DNA of 64,000 nt from Cellulomonas composti (GCF_007990245.1 NZ_BJWG01000006.1:124001-188000), one strand, 5' to 3'; shown: positions 8,173 to 19,524, counted from the first letter of the stretch. The notes: generated from the sequence alone by a model not told the origin. Made by a program: numbers and translations.

Positions 8173-9051
8173 ATGACCACCACCACCCACCCACCCCGGG
8201 CCGGCGAGCGGACGCGGCCGCGGGCCGACCGCCGCGCCGCGCACCGCGAGCGCCAGGCGTCCGCCGACGCCACGTTCACCGCCGAGTTCGGCCAGTACCG
8301 GCTCCGGCAGATCCTGGCGATCTGGGCCGCCGCCGCGCTGCCCATGGGCGCGATGCTCTGGTTCGTGATGCCCGTGCTCGTCGTGCCGCGCGCCGACTTC
8401 CCCGGGCTCGTGTACCTGCTGCTCGCCACCGGCGGGCTGGTCTGGCAGGGCGTCGTCGCGTTCGTCGTACTGCGGCACGAGGTGCGGCCGTTCACGTGGG
8501 CCGCGCTGCGCAGACGGCTGTGGCTGCACCGTCCGACGAGCCCGCGCACCGGCCGCGGCTCGTGGTGGCTGCTCGCGTGGACCTTCCCGGTCGCGCTCGC
8601 GCTGCTGGCCTACGACGACCTGGAGCCACTGCGCCCGCTGCAGGACGCGTTCCTGCGGCTGTTCCCGGCGCTCGAGGCGCCCGAGCACGCCCTGATCGAG
8701 AACCTGGCCGATCCCCGGACGGTCGGGCAGTGGTGGCTGCTGGGCGTGCTGGCCGTGCTCCTCGTCTTCAACTACCTGCTGGGCGAGGAGCTGATCTTCC
8801 GCGGCATCCTGCTGCCCAAGATGCGCGGCGTGTTCGGGCGCTGGGACGTCGTCGCCAACGGCGTGCTGTTCGCGACCTACCACCTGCACCTGATCTGGAC
8901 GCTGCCGCTCACCCTCGCGCGCGACTGGGTCTACGCCGCCCTGATGCGCCGCTACCGCTCGTCGTGGATGAGCACGCTGCTGCACGCCTACGACGGGGTG
9001 TTCCTGGCCGTGCTGTTCCCGCTCGTGATCGCGGGTGTCGTCACGTCGTGA
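8173..9051 (+). CDS. CPBP-family intramembrane metalloprotease (Abi/Rce1-like)
   Basis: A 292-residue polytopic membrane protein. The CPBP motifs are visible: EELIFRG (EExxxR) near residue 210, then the His-containing YHLHLIW segment near 240. Four or more hydrophobic helices precede and follow them. GGAG lies six bases before the ATG. The family includes prenyl-CaaX-like proteases and bacteriocin-immunity proteins; the substrate cannot be inferred. It diverges from glmU and is followed by the enoyl reductase gene. Confidence 0.85.
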   Translation: MTTTTHPPRAGERTRPRADRRAAHRERQASADATFTAEFGQYRLRQILAIWAAAALPMGAMLWFVMPVLVVPRADFPGLVYLLLATGGLVWQGVVAFVVLRHEVRPFTWAALRRRLWLHRPTSPRTGRGSWWLLAWTFPVALALLAYDDLEPLRPLQDAFLRLFPALEAPEHALIENLADPRTVGQWWLLGVLAVLLVFNYLLGEELIFRGILLPKMRGVFGRWDVVANGVLFATYHLHLIWTLPLTLARDWVYAALMRRYRSSWMSTLLHAYDGVFLAVLFPLVIAGVVTS

Positions 9052-9171
9052 GACACCTGCGGCCCCGCGCGCCAGTGATCGCGGCCGGACGGCTCACCGC
9101 GAACGGCGTCGGGCGACTACCGTCGGATGCGCACCCGACCGCCGGGGCACGCATTCGACGGGAGACGCTCC

Positions 9172-9939
9172 ATGGCGCTGCTCGACGGCACGACGGTCCT
9201 GGTGACCGGTGTCCTCACCGAGGGCTCGATCGCCTTCCACGTGGCCCGCATCGCTCAGGAGCAGGGCGCGCAGGTGGTCCTGACCTCCTTCGGCCGCCAG
9301 ATGCGGCTCACCGAGGTGATCGCACGGCGGTTGCCCGCACCCGTGCCGGTCGTGCAGCTCGACGTCCAGAGCTCCGACGACCTCGAGGGGCTCGCGGCTG
9401 CCGTCGGCGAGTACACCGACCACCTGGACGGGGTGGTGCACTCGATCGGGTTCGCGCCGCAGTCCGTGCTCGGCGGGCACTTCCTGGACGGACCCTGGCC
9501 GGATGTCGCAACCGCGCTGGAGGTCTCGGCCTACTCGCTCAAGGCCCTCGCCATGGCGAGCCGGCCGCTGCTCTCGCGGGGCTCGTCGATCGTCGGGCTG
9601 ACGTTCGACGCGAGCGTCGCCTGGCCCGTCTACGACTGGATGGGCGTCTCGAAGGCCGCCCTCGAGGCGACCTCGCGCTACCTGGCCCGTGACCTGGGTC
9701 CCGACGGCATCCGCGTCAACCTGGTGGCTGCCGGCCCGATCCGCTCGACCGCGGCCAAGTCGATCCCCGGCTTCGAGGGCATCGAGGCCGGCTGGGACGC
9801 ACGCGCGCCGCTGGGCTGGGACGTCGGCGACGCGGACCCGACCGCGCGCGCGGTCGTCGCGCTGCTCTCCGAGTGGTTCCCCGCGACGACGGGCGAGATC
9901 GTGCACGTCGACGGCGGCGTGCACGCGATGGGCCAGTAG
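9172..9939 (+). CDS. fabI: NADH-dependent enoyl-ACP reductase (InhA-type FabI)
   Basis: A 255-residue short-chain reductase that completes each fatty-acid elongation cycle. It closely resembles mycobacterial InhA: LLDGTTVLVTGVLTEGSIAFHVARIAQEQGAQ, HLDGVVHSIGFAPQ, the Y154-x6-K161 pair in YDWMGVSKAALE, VNLVAAGPIRS and GWDVGDADPTA. The ATG is preceded by GGGAGA. Unlike the usual fabG-fabI pair, no ketoreductase gene adjoins it; the flavoprotein gene at 10027 follows after 87 nt. Confidence 0.93.
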   Translation: MALLDGTTVLVTGVLTEGSIAFHVARIAQEQGAQVVLTSFGRQMRLTEVIARRLPAPVPVVQLDVQSSDDLEGLAAAVGEYTDHLDGVVHSIGFAPQSVLGGHFLDGPWPDVATALEVSAYSLKALAMASRPLLSRGSSIVGLTFDASVAWPVYDWMGVSKAALEATSRYLARDLGPDGIRVNLVAAGPIRSTAAKSIPGFEGIEAGWDARAPLGWDVGDADPTARAVVALLSEWFPATTGEIVHVDGGVHAMGQ

Positions 9940-9972
9940 CACCGGAGGTCGTTGGTCCCCAGGTTTCGGCCC

Positions 9973-10015
9973 TACACTGACCTACGGTTGCGTAACCTAC
10001 GCCACCGTAGGTCAG
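9973..10015 (+). promoter_or_regulatory. Promoter with a perfect 12-bp inverted repeat before the flavoprotein gene
   Basis: CTGACCTACGGT (9977-9988) and its exact reverse complement ACCGTAGGTCAG (10004-10015) flank a 15-nt spacer that contains a further CCTACG. A likely -10 box TACACT (9973-9978) overlaps the left arm, with TTGGTC (9952-9957) as a poor -35. A protein bound here would cover the start site, which is the usual arrangement for a repressor. The CCTACG/CGTA theme recalls operators of TetR-type regulators of fatty-acid genes in actinobacteria; this is inference. Confidence 0.65.
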
Positions 10016-10026
10016 GAAAGGCGCCC

Positions 10027-11484
10027 ATGACCACGCTCACGCTCACACCGACGTTGCCGCTGCGGCACGCCCTGCCGACGATCATCCAGGGCGGCATGGG
10101 CGTCGCGGTCTCGTCGTGGCGGCTGGCGTCCGCGGTCGCGCGCCGCGGCCAGCTCGGCGTCGTGTCGGGCACCGCGCTGGACCTCGTGCTCGCGCGCCGG
10201 CTCGAGGACGGCGACCAGGACGGCTCGATCCGACGCGCGATGGCCGCCTTCCCCGTGCCCGCGATCGTCCAGCGCGTGCTGGCCCGCCACCTCAAGGTCG
10301 GCGGCCGCGCGCCCGGTGCGCCGTACCGGCCGGTCACGCGGCTGAGCCTGCGTCCCAGCCGCGCGATGCAGGAGCTGACCGTCCTGGCCAACTTCGTCGA
10401 GGTGTGGCTCGCCAAGGAGGGCCACAACGGCCGCGTCGGCATCAACTTCCTCGAGAAGGTCCAGATGGCGCTGCCGGCCGCGGCCTACGGCGCGATGCTG
10501 GCAGGGGTCGACGCGGTCCTCGTCGGCGCGGGCATCCCCCGGCACCTGCCGCACCTGCTCAACGAGCTCGCTCTGCACCGCACCACGCGCATGCCGGTCG
10601 ACGTCGCCGGTGACCCCGGCGGGGACCACGCCGTCGAGATCGACCCCGTCGACCTCGTCGGACCCGACCTGCCGCCGCTCGAACGACCGATGTTCCTCGC
10701 GATCGTCTCGAGCGAGGCCCTCGCGGCCTACCTCATGCGCGACCCGTCGATCCGACCCGACGGCTTCGTCGTCGAGGGGCCTTTGGCCGGTGGCCACAAC
10801 GCGCCGCCGCGCGGACGGCCCGTGCGCGACGAGCGCGGTCAGCCGGTGTTCGGCGAGCGGGACCAGGCGAACGTCGCGAAGATGGCGGCGGTCGGCCTGC
10901 CGTTCTGGCTCGCCGGTTCGCGCGGCACGCCCGAGGGCGTCCGGGACGCCGTGGAGTCCGGTGCGGTCGGCGTCCAGGTCGGCACGGCGTTCGCGCTGAG
11001 CTCCGACTCCGGCCTCACCCCGGACCTGCGTGACCAGCTGCTGACCAAGCTGCGTGCGGGCGAGCTGGAGGTCCTCACCGACGGTGAGGCGTCCCCGACC
11101 GGCTTCCCGTTCAAGGTCGTGCAGCTCGAGGGCACGCTGTCCGACCTCGGGCTGCGCGACGCCCGGCCGCGGCTGTGCGACCTCGGGTACCTGCGCACGC
11201 CCTACATGCGCGACGACAACCGCGTCGGCTTCCGGTGCCCCGCCGAGCCCGTGGACATGTACGTGCGCAAGGGCGGCACCGTCGAGGACACGGTCAACCG
11301 CGTCTGCCTGTGCAACGCGCTGTCCGCCGACGTCGGCCTCGGTCAGACGAGACCGACCGGGGAGGCCGAGGAGACCCTCCTGACCCTCGGCTCCGACCTG
11401 TCCGGCGCGCAGCGGCTCGCCGAGCTGCACCCCGACGGCTGGTCCGCCGACCAGGTCCTGGACTGGCTCCTCGCCCCCGCCTGA
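10027..11484 (+). CDS. Nitronate monooxygenase-like FMN protein
   Basis: A 485-residue TIM-barrel flavoprotein of the 2-nitropropane dioxygenase/enoyl-reductase (FabK-like) superfamily. The N-terminus TIIQGGMGVAVSSWRLASAVARRGQLGVVSG is the family FMN-phosphate entry. Later come GINFLEKVQMALP, FVVEGPLAGGHNAPPRG with the catalytic-region His, PFWLAGSRGTPEG and VQVGTAFALSSDSG. It is longer than FabK (about 320 residues), with a C-terminal extension containing Cys residues (RVCLCNALS). It may oxidise nitronates or act on acyl chains; fabI next door and the repressor-type promoter favour a lipid link, which is unproven. Confidence 0.8.
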   Translation: MTTLTLTPTLPLRHALPTIIQGGMGVAVSSWRLASAVARRGQLGVVSGTALDLVLARRLEDGDQDGSIRRAMAAFPVPAIVQRVLARHLKVGGRAPGAPYRPVTRLSLRPSRAMQELTVLANFVEVWLAKEGHNGRVGINFLEKVQMALPAAAYGAMLAGVDAVLVGAGIPRHLPHLLNELALHRTTRMPVDVAGDPGGDHAVEIDPVDLVGPDLPPLERPMFLAIVSSEALAAYLMRDPSIRPDGFVVEGPLAGGHNAPPRGRPVRDERGQPVFGERDQANVAKMAAVGLPFWLAGSRGTPEGVRDAVESGAVGVQVGTAFALSSDSGLTPDLRDQLLTKLRAGELEVLTDGEASPTGFPFKVVQLEGTLSDLGLRDARPRLCDLGYLRTPYMRDDNRVGFRCPAEPVDMYVRKGGTVEDTVNRVCLCNALSADVGLGQTRPTGEAEETLLTLGSDLSGAQRLAELHPDGWSADQVLDWLLAPA

Positions 11485-11544
11485 CGCCCGCCCGTTCGTC
11501 GGCCCCGGGTGCGGCACGCTCCGCGCACGACGACGATCGACGGC

Positions 11545-12003
11545 ATGACCACGGCGACATCACCGATCCCGCCCGACCCCGCAACGTCCCGAAGCGGGCG
11601 CGTAGCACGTGCCGCGGGCCAGCTCACGCTCGCAGCGATCCTGCTGACGGCCGGCGCGACCCATCTGACGGTGGCCCGCGAGGAGTTCCGGGCCCAGGTG
11701 CCGCCGTGGCTGCCCCTCGACCCGGACACCGTGGTCGTCGGCTCGGGCGTCGTCGAGCTCGCCCTCGGTGCGGCGCTGGCGACGACGTGGCGCCAGCCCG
11801 CGCGGGCCTGGGTCGGTGTGACGGCCGCGGCGTTCTTCGTCGCCGTCTTCCCCGGCAACGTCGCCCAGCTCGTCGAGCACCGCGACGCCTTCGGTCTGGA
11901 CACCGACGCCAAGCGCCTCGCGCGGCTCCCGTTCCAGGCGCTGCTCGTGGGCGGTGCGCTCGTCGCGACCGACGTGCGCCGGCTCGTGCGCCGGCGGCGC
12001 TGA
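11545..12003 (+). CDS. DoxX-like small membrane protein
   Basis: A 152-residue protein with about four hydrophobic helices: residues 24-42 (LTLAAILLTAGATHLTV), 62-80 (VVVGSGVVELALGAALA), 90-108 and 125-140. The GATHL motif in helix 1 and PGNVAQLVEHRDAFGLDT before helix 4 are typical of DoxX-like proteins related to YkgB. An upstream in-frame ATG at 11509 gives an implausible extension. No function is assigned. It converges on the DUF385 gene, with 4 nt between the stops. Confidence 0.7.
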   Translation: MTTATSPIPPDPATSRSGRVARAAGQLTLAAILLTAGATHLTVAREEFRAQVPPWLPLDPDTVVVGSGVVELALGAALATTWRQPARAWVGVTAAAFFVAVFPGNVAQLVEHRDAFGLDTDAKRLARLPFQALLVGGALVATDVRRLVRRRR

Positions 12004-12007
12004 CGCG

Positions 12008-12487
12008 TCAGGCGGACTCGACCCGCAGCACGGGGTAGTCCGCGGCGATCTTCTCGAACTCCGCGAGCGGTGCGCGCCGGTCCACGCTCACGTGCGGGCG
12101 CGCTCCGGGTGCGAGGTCGAGGTAGCGGCGCAGGATCGGCGCCCGCTGCTCGACCGGGACCTCGACGAGGCGCACCGGCTCGGGGTGCGGCGCGCGCAGC
12201 ACCGCGCGTCCCTCGTCGGCCCGCAGGTTGCGCACCCACTGCGCCTCGGCACCCAGCATGGAGACGACGTACCGCTGCCCGCCGAGACGGACGAGCACGA
12301 GCGGGAACTCGACCGCGCGTCCCGAGGCGCGGCCCCGGACCTCGAGCGTCACGCCGCGACCGCCGAGCGTGAGGATGCCGTGCCGGTACTGCCACGCGCT
12401 GACGTCGTTGAGCCACCGCGCGAGGCGGTTGGGGCGCCCGCCCGCGTACATCCACCGCTTCGAGGCGGCCCACGGCCGAAGGCTCAC
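12008..12487 (-). CDS. Deazaflavin-dependent nitroreductase-family protein (DUF385/Ddn-like)
   Basis: A 159-residue split beta-barrel protein. LTLGGRGVTLEVRGRASGRAVEFPLVLVRLGGQRYVVSMLGAEAQWVRNLRA is the signature of F420-dependent nitroreductases of the Ddn group, in which a Ser/Gly-rich turn and the WVRNLRA helix contact the cofactor. The GTG start has only a weak Shine-Dalgarno; a start at MYAGGRPNR 12 residues later is possible. Likely a quinone or nitro-compound reductase using F420. Confidence 0.75.
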   Translation of the reverse strand: MSLRPWAASKRWMYAGGRPNRLARWLNDVSAWQYRHGILTLGGRGVTLEVRGRASGRAVEFPLVLVRLGGQRYVVSMLGAEAQWVRNLRADEGRAVLRAPHPEPVRLVEVPVEQRAPILRRYLDLAPGARPHVSVDRRAPLAEFEKIAADYPVLRVESA

Positions 12488-12671
12488 GGCTCACCCGGCC
12501 GGCGGCGGATCGCGGGGACCACGGCGTGGACGCGCGCGAGGAGGGCGGTCGACGGTGCGACGAGGAGCACGGGGCGAACCGCGACGACGTGCGCTGGCAT
12601 GCTCGCCCTCCTGGCCAGTCTGGTGCGTGGAACTCCAGGTCTCTCGACGAAGGTACGGCGTTCTGCTTGTG

Positions 12672-12743
12672 CTCCGCCCCCAGGATTCGAACCTGGACTG
12701 CAAGGCTCCAAAGGCCTGCGTGCTGCCGTTACACCAGGGCGGA
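12672..12743 (-). tRNA. tRNA-Gln (anticodon TTG)
   Basis: 72 nt on the minus strand. The acceptor stem TCCGCCC pairs with GGGCGGA, with discriminator G. The anticodon loop CTTTGGA gives TTG, and the T-arm is CCAGG-TTCGAAT-CCTGG. No CCA is encoded. A tRNA-Gln near the glmU region is common in actinobacteria. Confidence 0.96.
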
Positions 12744-12862
12744 ACGCCGGGCACGCCCGACGGCGCCCAAGTCTGCCAGGCCACCCACTCGCCGAGGGGT
12801 ATGGGTGGGGGTCGGGGTGGGTGTGCCGCCGGGAACGGGCGGGGGCACGGCATGATGGGCGC

Positions 12863-13522
12863 GTGACCTCGGACTCCAAGCGGGTGCCTCGTTCCCGCAT
12901 GACGGGCGTGCAGCGGCGTGCGCAGCTGCTGGACGTGTCGCGCAAGCTGTTCGCCGAGAAGGGGTTCGAAGGCACGAGCGTCGAGGAGATCGCGGCGCGC
13001 GCCGAGGTATCGAAGCCTGTCGTGTACGAGCACTTCGGGGGCAAGGAGGGGATCTACGCCGTCGTCGTCGACCGCGAGATCCAGGCGCTGACCGGCGCGC
13101 TCAGCGGCGCGCTCGAGGGCGGCGGGCACCCCAAGGTGCTCGTCGAGCGGACGGCGCTCGCACTGCTCACCTACATCGAGACGTCCGAGGACGGGTTCCG
13201 CATCCTGGTACGCGACTCCCCGGTCGCGCAGGCCACGGGCACGTTCTCGAGCCTGATCGGCGACGTCGCCACGCAGGTGGAGCACATGCTCGCGGACCAG
13301 TTCCGCGCCCAGAACCAAGACCCGAAGACCGCCCCGATGTACGCGCAGATGCTCGTCGGGATGGTCGCGTTGACCGGCCAGTGGTGGCTCGACGCGCGCC
13401 GTCCGGGCAAGACGGAGGTCGCCGCGCACCTGGTGAACCTCGCGTGGAACGGCCTCGCGGGCCTGGAGCGGCGGCCCTCGCTGACCAAGGTCTCCGTCGA
13501 CCAGGGCAGGCGCTCGCGCTGA
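12863..13522 (+). CDS. TetR-family transcriptional regulator
   Basis: A 219-residue regulator with an N-terminal helix-turn-helix at about residues 16-62 (RRAQLLDVSRKLFAEKGFEG, SVEEIAARAEVSKPVVYEHFGGKEGIYAVVVDRE). The C-terminal ligand domain has no obvious ligand signature. The GTG start precedes a short basic lead-in; an ATG at residue 13 (MTGVQRR) is an alternative. It lies just downstream of divergent tRNA-Gln, as in the mycobacterial glmU-tRNA-TetR order. Targets are unknown, though the inverted repeat at 9977-10015 is one candidate. Confidence 0.9.
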   Translation: MTSDSKRVPRSRMTGVQRRAQLLDVSRKLFAEKGFEGTSVEEIAARAEVSKPVVYEHFGGKEGIYAVVVDREIQALTGALSGALEGGGHPKVLVERTALALLTYIETSEDGFRILVRDSPVAQATGTFSSLIGDVATQVEHMLADQFRAQNQDPKTAPMYAQMLVGMVALTGQWWLDARRPGKTEVAAHLVNLAWNGLAGLERRPSLTKVSVDQGRRSR

Positions 13523-13551
13523 CACGGGACCCTGGTCCGCCACCAAGAATG

Positions 13552-13561
13552 TCGACGTCGA
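13552..13561. promoter_or_regulatory. Palindrome and -10 box of the marR-type gene
   Basis: The perfect palindrome TCGACGTCGA sits just before TAATCT (13564-13569), a good -10 box only 6 nt before the ATG. Transcription would start at or next to the start codon, giving a leaderless message. The palindrome position suits autorepression by the encoded MarR protein. Confidence 0.45.
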
Positions 13562-13575
13562 GTAATCTCGGCCTC

Positions 13576-14085
13576 ATGGCTGGCGACGAGGGTGCGCACG
13601 ACGAGGTCGACCGCATCGTCGAGGCCTGGCACCGCGAGCGCCCCGACCTGGACGTCCGCCCGCTCGAGGTCCTCTCGCGCGTGAGCCGGCTCGCCCGGCA
13701 CCTGGACCTGGCCCGTCGCGGAGCGTTCGCCCGGCACGACCTGGAGACCTGGGAGTTCGACGTGCTGGCCGCGCTGCGCCGCGCCGGCGAGCCCTACCGC
13801 CTCTCCCCCGGCACGCTGCTCAACCTCACGCTCGTCACCTCCGGGACCATGACGAACCGCATCGACCGCCTCGCCGAGAAGGGGCTCGTCGAGCGCGGCC
13901 CGTCCCCCGACGACCGCCGCGGCGTCCTCGTGCAGCTCACCGACGCCGGCCTGACGCGCGTCGACAACGCGTTCGCCGACCTGCTCGACACCGAGCGCAC
14001 GCTCCTGGGCGACCTGCCCGAGCCCGACCGCGTCCGCCTCGCCGAGCTGCTGCGCCAGGTCGTCACCCCGTTCGACGCGCACTGA
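13576..14085 (+). CDS. MarR-family winged-helix regulator
   Basis: A 169-residue regulator. The winged helix includes LETWEFDVLAALRRAG, LSPGTLLNLTLVTSGTMTNRIDRLAEKGLVER and the wing SPDDRRGVLVQLTDAGL. The ATG was chosen over one nine codons upstream because the -10 box lies between them. The target is unknown; it may repress itself through the palindrome at 13552-13561. It converges on the ABC-F gene. Confidence 0.9.
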   Translation: MAGDEGAHDEVDRIVEAWHRERPDLDVRPLEVLSRVSRLARHLDLARRGAFARHDLETWEFDVLAALRRAGEPYRLSPGTLLNLTLVTSGTMTNRIDRLAEKGLVERGPSPDDRRGVLVQLTDAGLTRVDNAFADLLDTERTLLGDLPEPDRVRLAELLRQVVTPFDAH

Positions 14086-14090
14086 CCGTC

Positions 14091-14128
14091 CGACGAACCA
14101 GCCCGACGAACCAGCCCGACGAACCAGC
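14091..14128. repeat. Three copies of a 13-nt tandem repeat between convergent genes
   Basis: CGACGAACCAGCC is repeated at 14091, 14104 and 14117 (last copy truncated). It fills almost all of the 47 nt between the MarR and ABC-F stops. Unlike other arrays in this window it does not contain a stop codon. Confidence 0.85.
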
Positions 14129-14132
14129 ACGG

Positions 14133-15956
<1,824 letters not shown>

Positions 15957-15989
15957 GACGGGGTCGAGGCTACCGGCCGCGCGGGCGGT

Positions 15990-16967
15990 TCAGTCCTCCG
16001 CGACGATGCGGGCACCGGGGACGGGCCCGGTCGCGGTGAGCACGCGGTCGGCCACGCCGGACGCCGTGAACGCTGCGGCGAGCACCAGCGCGTGCTGGCG
16101 GTTGCGGGCGAGCGCCGCGACCGTCGGGCCCGAGCCGGACACGACGACGCCGAGCGCGCCCGCGTCCTGCGCCACGGCCAGCGGCTCGGCCAGGCCGGGC
16201 TCGAGCTCGAGCGCGGCCGCCTGCAGGTCGTTGTGCAGCGCGGCACCCAGCGCGTGCGGGTCACCCGCGCGCAGCGCCTGCATCAGCCGCACGTCGTCGT
16301 CGGGGTCCGGCGGGACGGCCACGCCCCCGCCGCGGCGCAACGCCTCGCGCGGGTCGTCCGCGAGCGCGTGCAGCCGGTCGAACTCGCGGTACACCGCCGG
16401 CGTCGACAGCCCCGTGTCCCGCACCGCGAACGCCCAGTGGAACTCGCCGCGGCTCAGCGCAGGCGTCAGCAGCTCACCGCGGCCCTGACCCATCGCGGTG
16501 TGGCCCTGCAGCACGAACGGCACGTCGGAACCCAGCGTCGCCGCGAGCTCGAGCAACTCGGCGCGCGACAGGCCGGTGCGCCACAGCGCGTCGCACGCCA
16601 GCAGCGTCGCCGCCGCGTCCGCCGACCCGCCCGCCATGCCGCCGGCCACCGGCACGCCCTTGTCGACGTGCAGCGCGACGCCCTCGTCGGTCCCGGTCGC
16701 CGCCGCGAGCGCCTCGACCGCGCGCAGCGCCAGGTTCGTCGCGTCCGTGGGCACCAGCGCGGCCTGCGGTCCGCTGACGGTCACCGTGCGCTCGTCCGAC
16801 GAGCGTGCGACGACCTCCTCGTAGACCGACACCGCCTGGAACACCGTCGTGAGCTGGTGGTACTGCTCACCCGGGCCCAGCGGGCCGACGCGCAGCGACA
16901 GGTTCACCTTGCCGGGTGCGCGCACGTGGACCTCGTGCGCGGGCTGGGGCACCGAGCTGAGGGTCAC
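15990..16967 (-). CDS. ispE: 4-diphosphocytidyl-2-C-methyl-D-erythritol kinase
   Basis: A 325-residue GHMP kinase for the MEP isoprenoid pathway. It has [36 protein letters not shown], the ATP-binding [17 protein letters not shown] and the C-terminal [11 protein letters not shown]. The GTG start overlaps the rsmA stop as GTGA, so the two are coupled. The order metG-tatD-rpf-rsmA-ispE is conserved in actinobacteria. Confidence 0.96.
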   Translation of the reverse strand: MTLSSVPQPAHEVHVRAPGKVNLSLRVGPLGPGEQYHQLTTVFQAVSVYEEVVARSSDERTVTVSGPQAALVPTDATNLALRAVEALAAATGTDEGVALHVDKGVPVAGGMAGGSADAAATLLACDALWRTGLSRAELLELAATLGSDVPFVLQGHTAMGQGRGELLTPALSRGEFHWAFAVRDTGLSTPAVYREFDRLHALADDPREALRRGGGVAVPPDPDDDVRLMQALRAGDPHALGAALHNDLQAAALELEPGLAEPLAVAQDAGALGVVVSGSGPTVAALARNRQHALVLAAAFTASGVADRVLTATGPVPGARIVAED

Positions 16968-18013
16968 GGGCCCACTGTGCCAGGTCGCGGGGCGCCCGGC
17001 GCCAGGGTCGTCGGTTGCGGGGTCGTCGGCTGCGGGGTCGTCGGTTCCCGGGCCGGCCCGCCGTGCGCTCCGTCGACGGACGCCTCCGCCAGGGCCGCGG
17101 CGACGCGCGCGAACGCCACGACGTCCACCTGCTCACCGCGGGACTGCGGGTCGACCCCCGCCGCCGTCAGCGCGGCCAGCGCCGCCTCGGTCGAACCCGC
17201 CCACGGTGCGAGCGCCGAACGCAGCATCTTGCGACGCTGCGCGAACGCCGCGTCGACGACGGCGAACACCTGCTCACGGGTCGCGGACGTGGTCGGCGGC
17301 TCGCGGCGGTCCAGCCGCACGAGCGCGGAGTCGACGTTGGGCGCGGGCCAGAACACCGACCGCCCGACCGTCGCCGTGCGGCGTGCCGCGGCGAACCACG
17401 CGACCTTCGCCGAGGGCACGCCGTACGTGCGGCTGCCCGGCGGCGCGACGAGCCGGTCCGCGACCTCCGCCTGCACCATGACCAGCCCGCGCTCGAGCGA
17501 GTCGAACCGCTCGAGGAACGTCAGCAGCACCGGGACCGAGACGTTGTACGGCAGGTTGGCCACGAGCGCCGTCGGCGGCGGGCCGGGCAGCGCGTGCACC
17601 TGCAGCGCGTCGTTCGTCACCACCGTGAGCCGGTCGCGGCCCGCCTCGTCGCGCAGCACCACGGGCGCTCGCTCGTCGGATGCGTGCTCGTCGGGCTCCA
17701 GCTCGTCGGGACCCACGCGGCGCAGACCCGGGACGTGCCGGGCGACGGTCGACGGCAGGAGCGCCGCGAGGACGGGGTCGATCTCGACCGCGACGACGTC
17801 GGCGCCTGCCTCGAGCAGGCCGAGCGTGAGCGAGCCCAGGCCGGGACCGACCTCGACGACGCGCTCGCCGGCGACGACGTCGGCCTGCCGGACGATCTTG
17901 CGCACCGTGCCGCCGTCGAGGACGAAGTTCTGCCCGAGCGTCTTGGTGGGGCGGATGCCCGCCGCCGCGGCCAGCTCGCGGATCTCGGCGGGTCCGAGCA
18001 GCGTCACGGTCAC
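16964..18013 (-). CDS. rsmA: 16S rRNA (adenine1518/1519-N6)-dimethyltransferase
   Basis: A 349-residue KsgA. SAM-binding motifs are [48 protein letters not shown] and the catalytic [12 protein letters not shown]. Two features are unusual: a roughly 27-residue acidic insert ([17 protein letters not shown]) before the fourth strand, and a C-terminal tail with TTPQP repeats encoded by a 15-nt in-frame tandem repeat near 17000-17045. GTG 18013 was taken as the start; GTG 18007 is equally possible. It overlaps ispE by 4 nt. Confidence 0.95.
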   Translation of the reverse strand: MTVTLLGPAEIRELAAAAGIRPTKTLGQNFVLDGGTVRKIVRQADVVAGERVVEVGPGLGSLTLGLLEAGADVVAVEIDPVLAALLPSTVARHVPGLRRVGPDELEPDEHASDERAPVVLRDEAGRDRLTVVTNDALQVHALPGPPPTALVANLPYNVSVPVLLTFLERFDSLERGLVMVQAEVADRLVAPPGSRTYGVPSAKVAWFAAARRTATVGRSVFWPAPNVDSALVRLDRREPPTTSATREQVFAVVDAAFAQRRKMLRSALAPWAGSTEAALAALTAAGVDPQSRGEQVDVVAFARVAAALAEASVDGAHGGPAREPTTPQPTTPQPTTLAPGAPRPGTVGP

Positions 18014-18098
18014 CCGGCCGAGCCTACGGCCAGGGGCCCCGTCGGCACGCCGACGAGGCCCCTGGTGACGCGCGGTGACGCCGCGCGACCGCGGACGA

Positions 18099-19322
18099 TC
18101 AGGAGAACAGCCGCGAACCGCAGTGCGGCCACTGGCCCGCACCCGAGCGGTTGTAGAGCATCTGGGCCCGCGAGGTCTGCTCGGCCGACGACGCCTCCGA
18201 GGGCAGACCGGCGCCACCGACCGCACGCCAGGTGCCCAGCGAGAACTGGTAGAGGCCGTAGTACAGCCCGTTGCTGGACACGATGCGCGGGTTGCCGCCG
18301 GACTCGCACTGGGCGAGCGCCGCCCAGTTCAGGCTCGCGGCGTCGCCGGGGGACGAGATCGGGCCCGGGCGCACGGCCGGCCGCTCCTTGGTCCCGACGA
18401 GGACGACCGCGTCGACCGGCTCGCTCGTGACCTCGTCGGACATGACGATCCGGGCCGTCTCGGTGCCGTCGATCGTCGTGATGCTCTGACGGATGGTCCG
18501 TACGCCCGCCTTGCCGGCGGTCTCGACCGTCTTGGAGCCCTCGTAGCTGTCCGGGTCCTCGCGGGTCGTCGTGGTGAACGCGATGTCCTGCGTGGTGACC
18601 TCCTGGCGCACCAGCACGCGCTGCACGACGACGAGCACGCCGCCGTTGCTCCCGGCCTCGAGGCTGACCCGGTCCAGCGGGCCGAGCTCGACGTCGGCCG
18701 ACGTGAGCGCATCAGGCAGCGTGCGGGCCGTGTCCTCGACGGTCACGGTGTGGCCGTCGGCGAGCACGCTCACGTTCTCGGCGGTCGCGAGGTCGATCGC
18801 GAAGCCGGCGCGCGAACCGGAACGGGAGGCGACGAGCGCGATCGACGCGTCGCGCACGGCGAGCACCTCGAGCGCGTCCGCGGCCGTCAGGGCCGTCGTC
18901 CAGACCTCACGCTCGGTGCCGTCCTGCTCGACGGTCAGCCGGTGCGCGTGCCGCACGACGATGTCGGCGCCGTCGTTCAGCGCGCCCTGCGGGCTGACGT
19001 CGTCGCGCTCGTCGACCGGGACACCCTGGTCCTGCAGCAGACCCTCGACCGAGCCGGCGAACGTCGAGACCTCGCGGACCTCGCCGTCGACGTCGATCGT
19101 GACCTTCTTGTGAGCCTGGGCGAACACGGCGGTGCCCGTGACGAGCACGAGCGCGGTGGCCGTCACGACCGCGGGCACGACGAGCCGGCGGCGGCCCTGC
19201 CGCCCCCGCTCCGGTGCGGTCCCCGACGATGCGTCGGAGGTCGTGGCGCCCGGCTCGGTGGCCGACGGGGTCGTCGAGGCCGAGGCGCGGGCGAAGATGC
19301 GGGGGAGGTGGGAGAACGGCAC
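18099..19322 (-). CDS. rpfB: Resuscitation-promoting factor (RpfB type)
   Basis: About 407 residues with this start. A transmembrane anchor spans about 47-69 ([22 protein letters not shown]), followed by three DUF348 repeats ([55 protein letters not shown]), a G5 domain ([24 protein letters not shown]) and a C-terminal Rpf domain ([32 protein letters not shown]) with the catalytic Glu in CESGG. Rpf proteins cleave peptidoglycan and promote regrowth. GTG 19322 was chosen for its TGGAG site; the frame is open 222 nt further, across the regulatory repeat, so the N-terminus is uncertain. Confidence 0.9.
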   Translation of the reverse strand: MPFSHLPRIFARASASTTPSATEPGATTSDASSGTAPERGRQGRRRLVVPAVVTATALVLVTGTAVFAQAHKKVTIDVDGEVREVSTFAGSVEGLLQDQGVPVDERDDVSPQGALNDGADIVVRHAHRLTVEQDGTEREVWTTALTAADALEVLAVRDASIALVASRSGSRAGFAIDLATAENVSVLADGHTVTVEDTARTLPDALTSADVELGPLDRVSLEAGSNGGVLVVVQRVLVRQEVTTQDIAFTTTTREDPDSYEGSKTVETAGKAGVRTIRQSITTIDGTETARIVMSDEVTSEPVDAVVLVGTKERPAVRPGPISSPGDAASLNWAALAQCESGGNPRIVSSNGLYYGLYQFSLGTWRAVGGAGLPSEASSAEQTSRAQMLYNRSGAGQWPHCGSRLFS

Positions 19323-19524
19323 GGGGCTCCAGCCGTCGCGGTGCCCGGGCACGAGGGACGGGAACAGACACACCACGGCCTCGCGGCTGAGTGTGGTGGC
19401 GGGCGCTGCCTCGCGCGTCTGTCCCGGATCCTCGATCCGGCGGTCGCGGGGGTCCTCGTCGGACCTCCGAGTCACGCGGGTTCCCGGGTGGTTCTGAGGG
19501 CGGGAAGCCCATGCGACACGCGGA

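Noticed and set aside
12672..12743. A prophage or integrative-element attachment site at tRNA-Gln
   Set aside because: No integrase and no repeat of the tRNA 3' end were seen nearby; the same is true for tRNA-Ala at 33652-33724.
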